Origin: Tridacna crocea
Lineage: Eukaryota > Mollusca > Bivalvia > Cardiida > Cardiidae
NCBI GenBank assembly: GCA_943736015.1
Contig: OX031063.1
Span: 46,268,672 to 46,332,671 of the forward strand
Direction of reading: 5' to 3'
Length of the DNA: 64,000 bases
Both the position numbers and the translations under genes were made by a program. The notes under the pieces are model-generated. The model ran no database searches and had not been told where the DNA came from. It worked only from the letters and a program-made list of their open reading frames with translations. This document shows, one piece after another, positions 53,578-64,000 of this stretch (position 1 is the stretch's first letter; each line of letters opens with the position of its first letter).

Positions 53578-55488
53578 AACAAGAGGGCCAAGATGGCCCT
53601 GGATCGCTCACCTGAATTTTTGAGTGGACCATAGCCTTTTTTTTTAAGGTATTGAAACACTGGAAACAAAATCATTATTTTGCCAAGCAATTTTTAAAAG
53701 GTCACTTGTAAAAGGCCTTTCAAAATCTGGCCAGCAGTGTCAAAAAAGAAGAATTTTAGAAGTTTCTTAATTTCTGTACAGTGCAAGTAGCCCCCATTCA
53801 CCAGAGCAATGTTTCTCGACTTATCAAACTTTCACGAACAATTTTTAAAAGGGTCACCCAAGGAATATCTATGTGAAAAGTTTCCAAAATCTGACCAGCC
53901 GTTTCAGAGAAGAAGAATTTTCAAGAATTCCTTCATTGCCCTATAGTGCAAGTAGCCCCCATTCACAGAGCCATGTTTCTAGATGAATCAAAATTTCATG
54001 AACAATTTTTGAAAAGGGTCACCCAAGGAACATCTCTGTGAAATTACTTCAAAATCTGACCAGCCGTTCGAGAGAAGAAGTATTTTTAAGAATTTCTTCA
54101 TTTCCCTATAGTGCAAGTAGCCCCCATTCACCAGAGCCATGTTTCTTGACCTATCAAAATTTCGCGAACAAATTTTGAAAAGGGTCACCCAAGGAACATC
54201 TCTGTGAAATTATTTTAAAATCTGGCCAGCGGTTTCAGAGAAGAATTTTTAAGAATTTCTTCATTGCTGTATAGTGCAAGAAGCCCCTATTCACCAGAGC
54301 CATGTTTCTTGGCGGATCAAAATTTCGCGAACAGTTTTTGAAAAGGGTCATCCAAGGAACATCTGTGTGAAATTATTTTAAAATGTGACCAGCGGTTTCA
54401 GAGAAGAAGAATTTTTAAGAATTTCTTCATTTCTGTATAGTGCAAGTAGCCCCCATTCACCAGAGCCATGTTTCTTGATGAATCAAAATTTCGCGAAAAA
54501 GTTTTGAAAAGGGTCATCCAAGGAACCTCTCTGTGAAATTATTTTAAAATCTGACCTGCAGTTTCAGAGAAGAAGTATCTTTAAGAATTTCTTCATTGCT
54601 GTATAGTGCAAGTAGCCCCCATTCACCAGAGCCATGTTTCTTGACGGATCAAAATTTCGCGAACATTTTTGAAAAGGGTCACCCAAGGAACATCTCTGTG
54701 AAATTATTTTAAAATCTGGCCAGCGGTTTCAGAGAACAAGAATTTTTAAGAATTTCTTCATTGCTGTATAGTGCAAGAAGCCCCTATTCACCAGAGCCAT
54801 GTTTCTTGGCGGATCAAAATTTCGCGAACAGTTTTTGAAAAGGGTCATCCAAGGAATATCTGTGTGAAATTATTTTAAAATCTGACCAGCGGTTATAGAG
54901 AAGAAGAATTTTTAAGAATTTCTTCATTTCTGTATAGTGCAAGTAGACACCATTCACCAGAGCCATGTTTCTTGATGAATCAAAATTTCGCGAATATTTT
55001 TGAAAGGGTCATCCAAGGAACATCTCTGTGAAATTATTTTAAAATCTGGCCAGCGGTTTCAGAGAAGAAGAATTTTTAAGAATTTCTTCATTTCTGTATA
55101 GTGCAAGAAGCCCCCATTCACCAGAGCCATGTTTCTTGACGGATCAAAATTTCGCGAACAATTTTTGAAAAGGGTCACCCAAGGAACATCTCTGTGAAAT
55201 TATTTTAAAATCTGGCCAGCGGTTTCAGCGAAGAATATTTAAAAAAAAAAAATCCTAAAAAATTCCATTTCGTTGCCATGGCAACCAGAGTTTTTGACGG
55301 AATCAAATTCTGCGAAAGAGGACCACTCAGGGAACATTTCAGCCAAGTGTGGTCCAAATTGGCCAAGCAGTTTAGGAGGAGTTGATGTTTAAAGAATTGT
55401 TCACGACGCACGACGGACGACGCACGACGGACACTGGGTGATCCTAAAAGCTCCCCTTGAGCACGTTGTGCTCAGGTGAGCTAAAAAT
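53578..55488 (+). mobile_element. Tandem-core element, family A, inserted in array B
   Basis: Head ACAAGAGGGCCAAGATGGCC + CTGGATCGCTCACCTGA. About nine core units follow, then CGTTGCCATGGCAACC (55271-55286), the ACGACGCACGACGGACGACG tract (55404-55430), and the tail GAGCACGTTGTGCTCAGGTG + AGCTAAAA. It splits a single array B unit (…ATGCTACTACA | … | ATCAAAGCTCTACGCC). The element's borders can therefore be read from the interrupted unit. Confidence 0.85.
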
Positions 55489-55973
55489 CAAAGCTCTACG
55501 CCTTCCGGTTTCAGAAGAGAAATGAAATTTCAAAGTTTTCCTTCTTTGTTCCTTCATTTTGAACTTGTGACCTCCACGGCGGGTCCCTTTTGGACCCCAG
55601 GGGCATCGTATGAACATACTTGGTAGAAGTCCACTAGGAGTTGCTACACACAAAATATTAAAGCTCTACCCCTAAAACATTCCAACAAGAAAAGTTTCAA
55701 AATTGTCATTTTTTGTTCCCATGTTCAAACCTGTTACACCAGGTGCGGGGCCAGTTTAGACCCCAACAGCATCGTATAAACAAACTTGGTAAAGGTCTCC
55801 TGGGAGATCCTATTTACAAAATATCACTGTCCTACGCCTTATAGTTTCAGAGAAGAAAACAATTAAGGTTTTCCTTCTTTTTTACCATGTTCAAACCATG
55901 TTGATCCACGGGGCGGGGCCACTTTGGACCCAGTGGCATCCTATTAACAAATTTGGAAGAGGTCTACTATGAA
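55489..55973 (+). repeat. Tandem array B, second block
   Basis: Continuation of the units at 52010-53577 (ATCAAAGCTCTACGCC ... CCACTAGGAG), about three copies. Cut at CTACTATGAA by the TIR element that follows. Confidence 0.8.
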
Positions 55974-56527
55974 TCATCTTTGCAAGCCAAGGATACCAGG
56001 GTAGTACCCTTGGCCGCTCGCCTTTTTAAAAATCAAAGCTCCCGCTGCGCCATTTCATTGGATGCGATCAAATCCCATCACGTCCAATCAAACCATCCGC
56101 AACAAGAAATCTTTCGCAAAACAGAAAACAATAATGGCGGCGCCCATCAAAAACGAAAGTTGTCGTGTTTGTGACGAAAATTTGCCAAAAAGGAGTAGAC
56201 GATCGATATTTAATGAGCTTTTTATAGTTTACCATCAATTATGTGAAATATTAGGACGGGTTCCACAGCCAAATGATTGCGAATCATCGTTATGTCTGTT
56301 CATCTTGTTTTTGATGTGATGAATCCAAAAGCGCAACAATATTTGATGCATAGCCTAACAAATTTTATCACGAGCATTTTGATTGGTCATGAATAACATC
56401 AGCAAAGGTTACGCAACTCGTGATATTCGATAGGTGGCGCAGCGGGTGTTTCGATTTTTAAAGAGGCGAGCGGCCAAGGGTACGTAACGAACAAGGTGGA
56501 GTTAGTATCCTTGGCTTGCGAAAATGA
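55974..56527 (+). mobile_element. ~550-bp TIR element carrying a ZAD-like exon
   Basis: TIRs start TCATCTTTGCAAGCCAAGGA (left) and TCATTTTCGCAAGCCAAGGA (right, inverted). Both then contain TACCCTTGGCCGCTCGCCT, a TTTAAAAATC stretch and CCCGCTGCGCCA. Arms are 78-94 bp, with an extra TAACTCCACCTTGTTCG in the right one. Inserted in array B; no clear target duplication. The interior holds a promoter-like segment and a short coding frame (56134-56319). Confidence 0.75.
56134..56319 (+). pseudogene. ZAD-like zinc-finger exon, frameshifted
   Basis: ATG in good context (AATAATGGCG) starts MAAPIKNESCRVCDENLPKR, SRRSIFNELFIVYHQLCEI and LGRVPQPNDCESS. C10 and C13 form a first CxxC. One reading-frame step at about 56290 would give a second CxxC (Y-V-C-S-S-C-F) at the spacing of the ZAD zinc-finger-associated domain; in the actual frame it reads LCLFILFLM and stops at 56319. 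ZAD domains are dimerisation modules at the start of many arthropod zinc-finger proteins. The frame lies wholly between the TIRs. It may be captured host sequence or the relic of the element's own protein. Confidence 0.5.
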
Positions 56528-57170
56528 CTGAGTTGGTACTTACAAACATCAAAGCTCTACGCCTTCCAGTTTCAGAGAAGAAAAGGATCTAAAGCTTTTC
56601 CTTCTTTGTTTCTATGTTTCGAAATTTGGCCAGTGTTTGCCCCAGGGGCATTCTATGAACGAACTTGGTATAGGACCACTAAGAGATTTTACATAGAAAA
56701 AATCAAAGCTCTACGCTTTCAAGTTTCAGAGAAGAAGAGTTTTAAAGTTTTTCTTCTTTCTTCCTATGTTTCGAACTTGTGACCACCCGTGAGGCGCCAC
56801 TTTAGACACCAGGGCATCATATGAACAAACTTGGTAGAGGTCCACCAGGAGATGCTATATACTAAATATCAAATATCTACTCCTTACACCTTCAGAGAAG
56901 AAGAATTTTAATAATTTTCCTTTTTTGTTCGAAGATAAAACTTGTGACCCCGAGAGCGGGGCCAGTTTAGATCCCAGGACCATCATATGAAGAAATTTGG
57001 TAGAGGTCAACTAGGTGATGCTTCATACAAAATATCACAGCCGTACGCTTTCTAGTTTCAGAAAAGAAGAATTTTGCAATTTTTCTTCTTTGTTCCTATA
57101 TTTCTAACTTCTGATTCCCCGGGCGGGCCAGTTTGGACCCCAGGGACATCCTATAAACAAACTTGGTAGC
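56528..57170 (+). repeat. Tandem array B, third block
   Basis: About four plus-orientation units with the same landmarks as 52010-53577 (ACAAACATCAAAGCTCTACG, CGGGCGGGCCAGTTTGGACC), ending at ACAAACTTGGTAGCATCTCC. Confidence 0.8.
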
Positions 57171-58115
57171 ATCTCCTAGAGGACCTCTACCAAGTTTGTT
57201 CATAGATTGCCCTGGGGTCCAAACTGGCCCTGCCTCGGGGGTCACAAGTTTGAAACATAGGGACAAAGAAGGAAAACTTTAGAATTCTTCTTCTCTGAAA
57301 CAAAAGCGTAGAGCTGTGATATTTTGTAACTAGCATCTCCTAGTGGAACTTTACCAGGTTTGTCCATAGAATGCCCCTGGAGTCCAAACTGGTCCCGCCA
57401 CGGGGGTTCACACGTTTGAAAATTGGAACAAAAATAGAAAACTTTAAAATTCTTCTTCTCTGAAACTGGAAGGAATAGAACTTTGATATTTTGTATGTAA
57501 CATCACCTAGTAGACCTCTACCGAGTTTGTTTATAGGATGCCTCTTGGGTCCAAACTGTCCGGGTCCCGGGTATCACAATTAAGAAACATAGGAACAAAG
57601 GTGGAAAACTTTCAAATTCTTTTCTTCTCTGAAACTGGAATGTGTAGAGCTTTGATATTTTGTTCGTAGCATCTCCTAGTGGACCCCTTCCAAGTTTTTC
57701 TCATAGGATGCCCCTGGGGTCCAAACTGGTCCCGTCCCGGAGGTCAAAGTTTGAACATGGAAACAAAAAAAGGAAAATTTTGTAAATCTTCCTAATGCAC
57801 TTCTACCGAGTATGTTCATAGGATGTTCCTGGGGTCCAAACTGGCCCGGCCCCGGAAGTCACAAGTTGGAACAAAAAGTTGAACAAAAATGGAAAATTTT
57901 AAAATTCTTATTCTCTGTAACTGCAGGGAGTAGAGCTTTGATATTGAGTAAGTAGTATGTCCTTGTGGTCCTCTGCCAAGTTTGTTCATAGGATGCCCCT
58001 GGTGTCCAAACTGGTCCCGTCCAGGGGGTCACAAGTTCGAAACATATGAATAAAGAAGGAAAACCAATTTAGACCCCATGGACGTCGCATGAACAAACTT
58101 GGTAGAGGTCCTCTA
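57171..58115 (-). repeat. Tandem array B, inverted block
   Basis: From about 57175 the units read inverted: CTACCAAGTTTGTTCATAG, GGGGTCCAAACTGG, TCTTCTTCTCTGAAAC. There are about six copies up to 58050. A short plus-orientation piece follows (CCAATTTAGACCCCATGG ... CAAACTTGGTAGAGGTCC). The turn at 57160-57190 is itself a short palindrome (GGTAGCATCTCCTAGAGG / CCTCTACC). Confidence 0.75.
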
Positions 58116-58403
58116 AGAGATGCTACGCTTAGCGGAAACCCTCAAGTAGAAAAACAAATCTGAAATTGCAAATCAACTGAATGTATACCCGGCATCACTT
58201 AATAATGAATATCTAAAACAAAATGCTTTTTAAGCGAAAGAGGAATGACATACTGAAGCATTATAAGATGGAATCTGATAAAGAATACAATTTTCCAAAC
58301 AATCGGGGGAAGCTGTACAGTGTTACAGCACTTACTATTATTGTTTGACACACATACGAAAAGGCATAAAAATGTGGCAGGTGTTGCCCACAGAAGCATT
58401 TTA

Positions 58404-59615
58404 AGACAAGAGGGCCAAGATGGCCCTGGAACGCTCATCTGAATTTTTGAGAGGACCATAGCCGATTTTTTTTTTTTCTTTTAGGTATTGAAACATTGGA
58501 ATCAAAATCATTATTTTGCCAAGCAATTTTCAAAAGATCACCTGTAAAAGTCATTTCAAAATCTGACCAGCAGTTTCAGGAAAGAAGAATTTTTAAGAGT
58601 TTTTTTTTTTTTTTTTAATTTCCGTATAGTACAAGTGGCCCACATTCACCATAGCCATGTTTCTTGACCTATCATAATTTAGCGAACAAGTTTTGAAAAG
58701 GGTCAATCAAACAACATTTCTGTGAAATTATTTTAAAATCTGACCGGCCGTTTCAGAGAAGAAGAATTTTCAAGAATTTCTTCATGTCCGTATTGTGCAA
58801 ATAGCCCCCGTTCATCAGAGACATAATTCTCGACGGATCAAAATTTTGCGAACACTTTTTGAAAACGGTCATCCAAGGAACATCTCTGTGAAATTATTCT
58901 AAAATCTGACCAGCCGTTTCAGAGAAGAATAATTTTCCAGAATTTCTTCATTTCTATATATTGCAAGTAGCCCCCATTCACCAGAGTCATGTTTCTTGAC
59001 GGATCAAAATTTCACGAACAAATTTTGAAAAAGGTTCACCCAAGGAACATCTCTGTGAATTTTTTCTAAAATCTGACCAGCCGTTCGAGAGAAGAAGAAT
59101 TTTTAAGAATTCCTTTACTTCCCTACACTGCAAGTAGGCACCATTCACCAGAGCCATGTTTCTTGACGGATCAAAATTTCACGAACGTTTTTTTTAAAAA
59201 GGGTCACCCAAGGAACATCTCTGTAAATTATTTAAAAAATCTGACAAGCCCTTCGAGAGAAGAAGAATTTTTAAGAATTTCTTTATTTCCCTATAGTGCC
59301 CCCATTCAAGAATTTCTTCATTTCTGTATAGTGCAAGTAGCCCCCATTTGCTAGAGCCATGTTTCTTGACAGATTAAAATTTCGAGAACAAATTTTTAAA
59401 AGGGTCAACCAAAGAACATCTCTGTGAAATTATCTGAAAATCTGGTCAGCGGTTTCAGATAAGAAGATTTTTAAAGAATTTCTTGGAAAATTCCATTTGG
59501 TTGCCATGGGAACCGGAGTTTTTGACGGAATCAAATTCTGTGGACAATTTTCGAAGAATACCTTTCAAGGAACATTCCAGCCAAATTCGGTCTAAATTGG
59601 CCTAGCGGTTTATTC
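58404..59615 (+). mobile_element. Tandem-core element, family A, 3'-truncated
   Basis: Head ACAAGAGGGCCAAGATGGCC + CTGGAACGCTCATCTGAA. About six core units follow, then GGTTGCCATGGGAACC (59499-59514). The sequence departs from the consensus at TAGCGGTTTATTCATTAAGC, so the ACG tract and tail are lost. Confidence 0.8.
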
Positions 59616-62470
59616 ATTAAGCCTCCTTGTTTTCACATGGCACAGCACTTCATTAAATGCAAAATATATAAGCGGTCCATAATGAGATTATACATTAAGT
59701 CCCCTTTTACCATAACATGTCATTTCATTATATGAAAATAAATAGACTTCAAGCCCCCCTTTTCCATGACAGGTCATGTTGTATCAACTGACTATCCTAT
59801 GGAAAACATGCATGAAGTTTCATAAATGTCCGTCAAGGACTTTAGAAGATATCTGTCCAGGCGGACGAATGGGCGAACTGTTATTGGTCCATAATGAAAT
59901 TATACGTGTAGTCCTCTTTTTTCATGACAAGTTTGACCTATTTTATCGAACATGCAAGCTTTAAAAGTACTTAACATTGTATGCCAAACAAAACTCTATT
60001 TTGTGTTATTAGTATTGTGATAAAAATTATAACAGGGTGGATATATGTGCTTGCAGGTTATGTATCACCTTGTTTGCATCTGTACAAAAGTGGGGACGAC
60101 TTGTCTTGATATTCGATCCGGAAACAAATGCTTTCAAACAAACGAATCACTCAAGCAAGAGAAGTATTGGCTATTCCTTGACGTTAAATGTCGTCTTGCA
60201 GCAAAGAAACGCCAACTTTTCACAGATGTTTTAGGATCAAAACATGAATAAAGCTAATCTCGATAGAAAATTTAAAATTTTTATGTCAGGTCAACATTCT
60301 CAAGTGCTGAGCCTTGACTTTTACATAGCCAAAAAGTCCTCTGCACCAACGAAATCACGACTATGGACAATATATTATGAAAATTGTCATTTTGCGCAGT
60401 AACATAGTAACTTTGACTGAAAAGAGATATTTGGTAATAGCAAAAAAAAAAATTAACTCAAGAATATTAACATTTGTTAATTGATCATTTATTTGATAGT
60501 ACCAGAAAGAAATTTGACCCCCCTCCCACTCTGTTATGTTTGACTCTCAAAATTCTGTATCAGGATAAAAGATAACCACAATATTCAACATCTCGAGAAA
60601 ACACTTAAAATCCCAACAATCAAGCTTATCTTTTACATAACGACAAAATATTGACCTCATACAAATTGATGATTATTGCAGACAGCATCTCAAATAAGGC
60701 TTAATTGATTGTTTTTGTTTCCGCAGAAAGAAAAATCAGCCGAAAAGGGGAAAATACATGTAATTCGTACTACTTTGATAAATGAGGACATAAACAGAAA
60801 AATAATAGAAAATTACCCAACATGTGCTCACTTTCGTTGCGCCATATCTGTGTCCCACACAGACGAATGAAAAGACCGGAAAGATAGGTTGACAGACAGT
60901 GAAACTGCCACCCTACTCTGGTTAATGTTCTATAATGTTGGGGCCGAATAAGTAGATGGTGGGACTGGACCTGACGTGCAGAAAGTTTCAAAAGCGAAAC
61001 ATTGTTGTTAGGGGTAAAAAAATACGCAAACAACAATTTAACCGTAAAAAGAATGAGACTGCCAATAGGATGAAGATAGAGATGGGGGTAATTTAGACAT
61101 GTGATAACAATCTCTTTCATAGATTAGCTTAAAACCCGCAAGCAAATGGAAAATGTACAAATAAACAAAAGCAATCTGCATTTGTTGAATTAGTTGTCCT
61201 TGTTTGAGGCAGGAGCCTCATTTCAAATTTGCTCTTTTGTACTGAAAGCAAGAGTTTCATATTCTACAGCCTTGAAAATGGCATAAAGGCAGTCTGTCAT
61301 TCTACTTTTACATCGAAAATTATAAAAAAAGCATTTTACCTAAATTATAATCGTTGACAACTACTGGTTATATGTATGATACATGTATATGCACATCTTC
61401 ACCTTAGCTTACACACATGAAAAATATGCAGCAAATGTCAGTCATAAATTTTGGCAGACCATGATTCGACCACTGATTGACTGCCAGGCTCTTGAATGTG
61501 TTATGTAAATAGGATAATTGTGATTACCCCCCCTTTCCCTCCAACCAACGGAAAATTGTAACAAAAATTGTTCTAAAATGTAAGGAAAAAAGAAACAGAA
61601 AATAAAATGTACATGTATTTGAAAAAATAGAAGTTTAGACAGGAATCTTAAATAATCTTGTTATTAGTATAATCATAAAGTAATAATGATTATGCAAGAA
61701 AAAAACGTAAAAGCATTTGAATTTTTAAATATCTACTCAAAATTTGAAAATGGAGAAATTGCGCATTCATGCACAGCATTTTCCATTTATTAAAATGATT
61801 CTAGAAAGAAAATTTCTCTAGCGGTATCAAAGGCAATACTACGGAACTTTTATTTAAGTTACTAATAATCAGAAGTGATATCATGATCGTTATTCACATA
61901 ATTCTGTTTACTTGTACATGTGTTTACATTTCTATCAGTGATCTTTTCTTTTTGTTTCATTTTTAAAAAAAAAAACACACACACATTCGACAACTTGTTT
62001 CTGAAACATGATTTTCCTGCTTGTCAAATAGTTTCTTAGCATGCTTGCAAAAACGCAGCGAATCTTCATTTTTACTCCAGAAACAAAAACTTTTGCATGA
62101 CATCTTCAAAATTATTCTAATCATAGTCTGCACAGTTGGCACAAACTACGATTCTTTTACTGCTGAAATGGCAGCCACACACATGTGTAAACGCAAAAGA
62201 AAAACCATCGGTTAAGTCTAGCTCTTAATCTATTTAACCACAACATAATAAAAATTAATATTCACATCTTGTTTAAGAAACAGTAAATTTTTGCATAGCC
62301 CTTGCACAAACCTATACAACTTCTAATATAAATTTAAAGAGCTATTTAAAAAGTTGTATATTTACAGTAAAAGGTTCGGTAATAACTTTAATACTTCGAC
62401 TCAACGAAATTAATACACCTGGTAGGGAAAACAAAAAATATTTCTTTTATGTTTACGATATCTTATAGAA
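59616..62470. other. No gene recognised
   Basis: AT-rich. 59640-59930 contains a doubled phrase (GGTCCATAATGAGATTATAC / GGTCCATAATGAAATTATAC) of an unnamed repeat. 61700-61810 has a decayed hairpin (GAAAATGGAGAAATTGCGC ... GCATTTTCCATTTATTAAAA) that may be the palindromic MITE. The minus frame at 60770-61120 has no family resemblance. Confidence 0.4.
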
Positions 62471-62486
62471 TATTTAAAACTATTAC

Positions 62487-62696
62487 ACAGGCTACATGCT
62501 GTCTGGTGTTCACGTATTACTGTCGTTTTCGAGGGTTTTTTTCACCCTCAGAGCACCAGGCACCACCATGATAATTTCTGTAGTAGGCTACATCACGATC
62601 CATACATTATTCATGGGTTTTGTAGATCAGGATAACACTGTACTGCAAGTACAGTCTGATCATAACAGCTTCGACACACAATACTGGAAATATTAA
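62487..62696 (+). other. Protein-like frame, possible terminal exon
   Basis: After a reasonable acceptor (CTATTACACAG, ending at about 62491) the plus frame reads GYMLSGVHVLLSFSRVFFTL, RAPGTTMIISVVGYITIHTL and FMGFVDQDNTVLQVQSDHNS and stops at 62694-62696. Hydrophobic then polar. GC content is slightly higher than its surroundings. No family recognised, and the opposite strand also has an open frame, so this is weak. Confidence 0.2.
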
Positions 62697-64000
62697 ATTT
62701 TACAGGGCTCATAAGGTAGGTAATCCGTGTCACAAAAATCCATTCGGCTAAAGTATCGAAGAAAGGAAGAAACAAAAAAAGGTTATCTTTTCGTGAGTAT
62801 TCTATAAATAGCTGACCTCGACTCCTCTTAGTCCTTCGATTAAGTGTTCTTACATTCATCAAAGGCTAACCGCCGTTTTATTCTTTACAGCTTAAGATTA
62901 GACGAAAAACTTGTACATAAATTTGCTTCTGATGATCATATGCTACGATGCTTTCTATATCATAATTATCCTTATTTTGTTTAGTAAAAAAGTAGACACA
63001 TGCGGAAACCATTGAGAAATGGGAAGGCTCGTGATAAACAAAAAGCGAAAAAACTTCGTTTGGGAAAATAGAAGGAATCATGTAAGTGTGAAAATTTCGG
63101 GGGACTAACTAATTAAAAGATGTTTATTCTTCTGTATTTTTTATTCCTATTTGGTAATAAACTATAAACTGCATGAAAACCAGGCTTAATTTTCAAGTAG
63201 GTCTTTTTGAATGTGTGGGAAAGAGTCACGAGGAGTAATTCTGTCGCAACAACACGACATTATTAGCATTTTCCCACAAATAATGACCAATCGAAAAATT
63301 ACTGATCATCTGCATGGTAAATAGTTTAGGTGCATTCCTACTGGAAGCCACTTTCTAGCGGCTTCCAATAACATTTACTGGCTTCTCCATTGTGGCTATT
63401 TTTAGAAACAGGTTGTTAGTAAACAAGCTATTTACCAATCCATGCTGTCATCTTTCTAAAAAAACACTAATCTAGAATTTTCTAAGCTGATATAAATGGG
63501 AGTGGCTTACTTGATGATTTTGGATTTGAACTTGGACATGTGGTTTGGAGGATACAGAATTGGTGAAAAGCGTTGGATTTAAACTGGAATATAGATCTGT
63601 AAGTTGGAACTGTTTATTTTTCATATAGGTTTCTCATATCTATTTGCAAGTTAAAACTATTGTTAATTTAAGTTTTAGGAACCGGAAGTTTCCTATTTAT
63701 CGTAGTCTAAACTTAACTCTTAATTTTGAGGAAATTAATCTATTTCGTGTTCTAAGACTAAAAATTGTTTAAATTTCATTAAAAGTTACGTCTTACTGTA
63801 CTCTTTTGTCTTTATTCATTAACGAATATTGTTAATTGTTAAGGCTTTTGCTGGTTTTCTTTCTTGTTACGCTTGGCTCGTTACAAATGAGATACATGAT
63901 GAAACTGTTAGTACATGTATTTTCTGCTCTTAATGCTTAAATCTATTACCCAAAAACAATTTGCATTCCATTTTGTGTTTAATTATTACACGAATACCGA
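62697..64000. other. No gene recognised
   Basis: AT-rich sequence. A hairpin-like trace (GTGTGGGAAAGAGTCACGAG ... TTATTAGCATTTTCCCACA) at 63215-63280 could be a last relic of the palindromic MITE. CCACTTTCTAGCGGCTTCCA near 63348 contains an inverted GGAAGCC/GGCTTCC pair. Confidence 0.4.

Noticed and set aside
60770-61120. 116-residue minus-strand frame
   Set aside because: No start context, splice signals or recognisable domain. Hydrophobic composition is expected in AT-rich DNA.

Overview
The window is animal nuclear DNA, most likely from a bivalve or closely related mollusc. It is AT-rich and intron-rich. It carries almost no long open reading frames and is packed with short interspersed and tandem repeats of molluscan style: tandem-core elements ending in GACG/GTCC microsatellite tracts, tRNA-derived SINEs and palindromic MITEs. 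The mollusc assignment rests on repeat style and on an IFI44-like gene. No species can be named from the sequence alone.

Genes. (1) The only long intact coding region is a hAT-type transposase (45708-47765, +). It sits in a complete-looking transposon at 45377-48129 with CAGGGTTTTCCCT termini and a TAGAAA target duplication. (2) A host gene of the IFI44/IFI44L family (interferon-induced GTPase-like) lies on the minus strand. Four exons with good splice sites (35529-35332, 33493-33347, 32158-31987, 29173-28860) join in frame to give the P-loop, DTRG and TKVD motifs and a stop. Its 5' exons are not securely found. (3) One exon (14358 to about 14170, minus) encodes the start of the luminal domain of a MAGT1/TUSC3 (OST3/OST6) homologue, with no partner exons seen. 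(4) A decayed LINE ORF2 endonuclease fragment runs off the left edge (1-495, minus).

Repeat layout. 0.8-4.7 kb: about 15 copies of a ~45-bp hairpin alternating with CCTTCC/CTTTC tracts. 2.6-5.6 kb: a second ~180-bp repeat, ending in a large inverted arrangement. 5.6-16 kb: a dense cluster of a ~225-bp palindromic MITE with TTAACTCTTTACCA-like ends, plus a ~950-bp duplicated segment. 15.3-17.2 kb: a TIR element built of inverted arrays of TACGG-type motifs. 19.9-23.8 kb: a mariner-type MITE abutting a 3.66-kb TTAA-flanked element that holds about 16 X-box-like palindromes (GTTACCATGGCAAC type) spaced about 175-180 bp apart. 24-28.8 kb: several hairpins and a MITE with a clean target duplication, inside triplicated flanking sequence. 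29.6-30.8, 33.7-34.6, 37.1-39.6, 48.9-51.9, 53.6-55.5 and 58.4-59.6 kb: tandem-core (pearl/HINE-like) elements. 36.4-38.3 kb: a GC-rich TIR element with GCCGGC-type arrays. 41.6-45.1 kb: a 3.5-kb long-TIR element. 52-58 kb: a ~165-bp tandem array with an internal inversion. That array is interrupted by a tandem-core element and by a ~550-bp TIR element carrying a ZAD-like zinc-finger exon.

The last 4.4 kb and several stretches listed individually hold nothing I could assign. The host genes share no visible pathway. The window is best read as an immune-type gene and a glycosylation-gene exon set in a zone of repeated transposon nesting.
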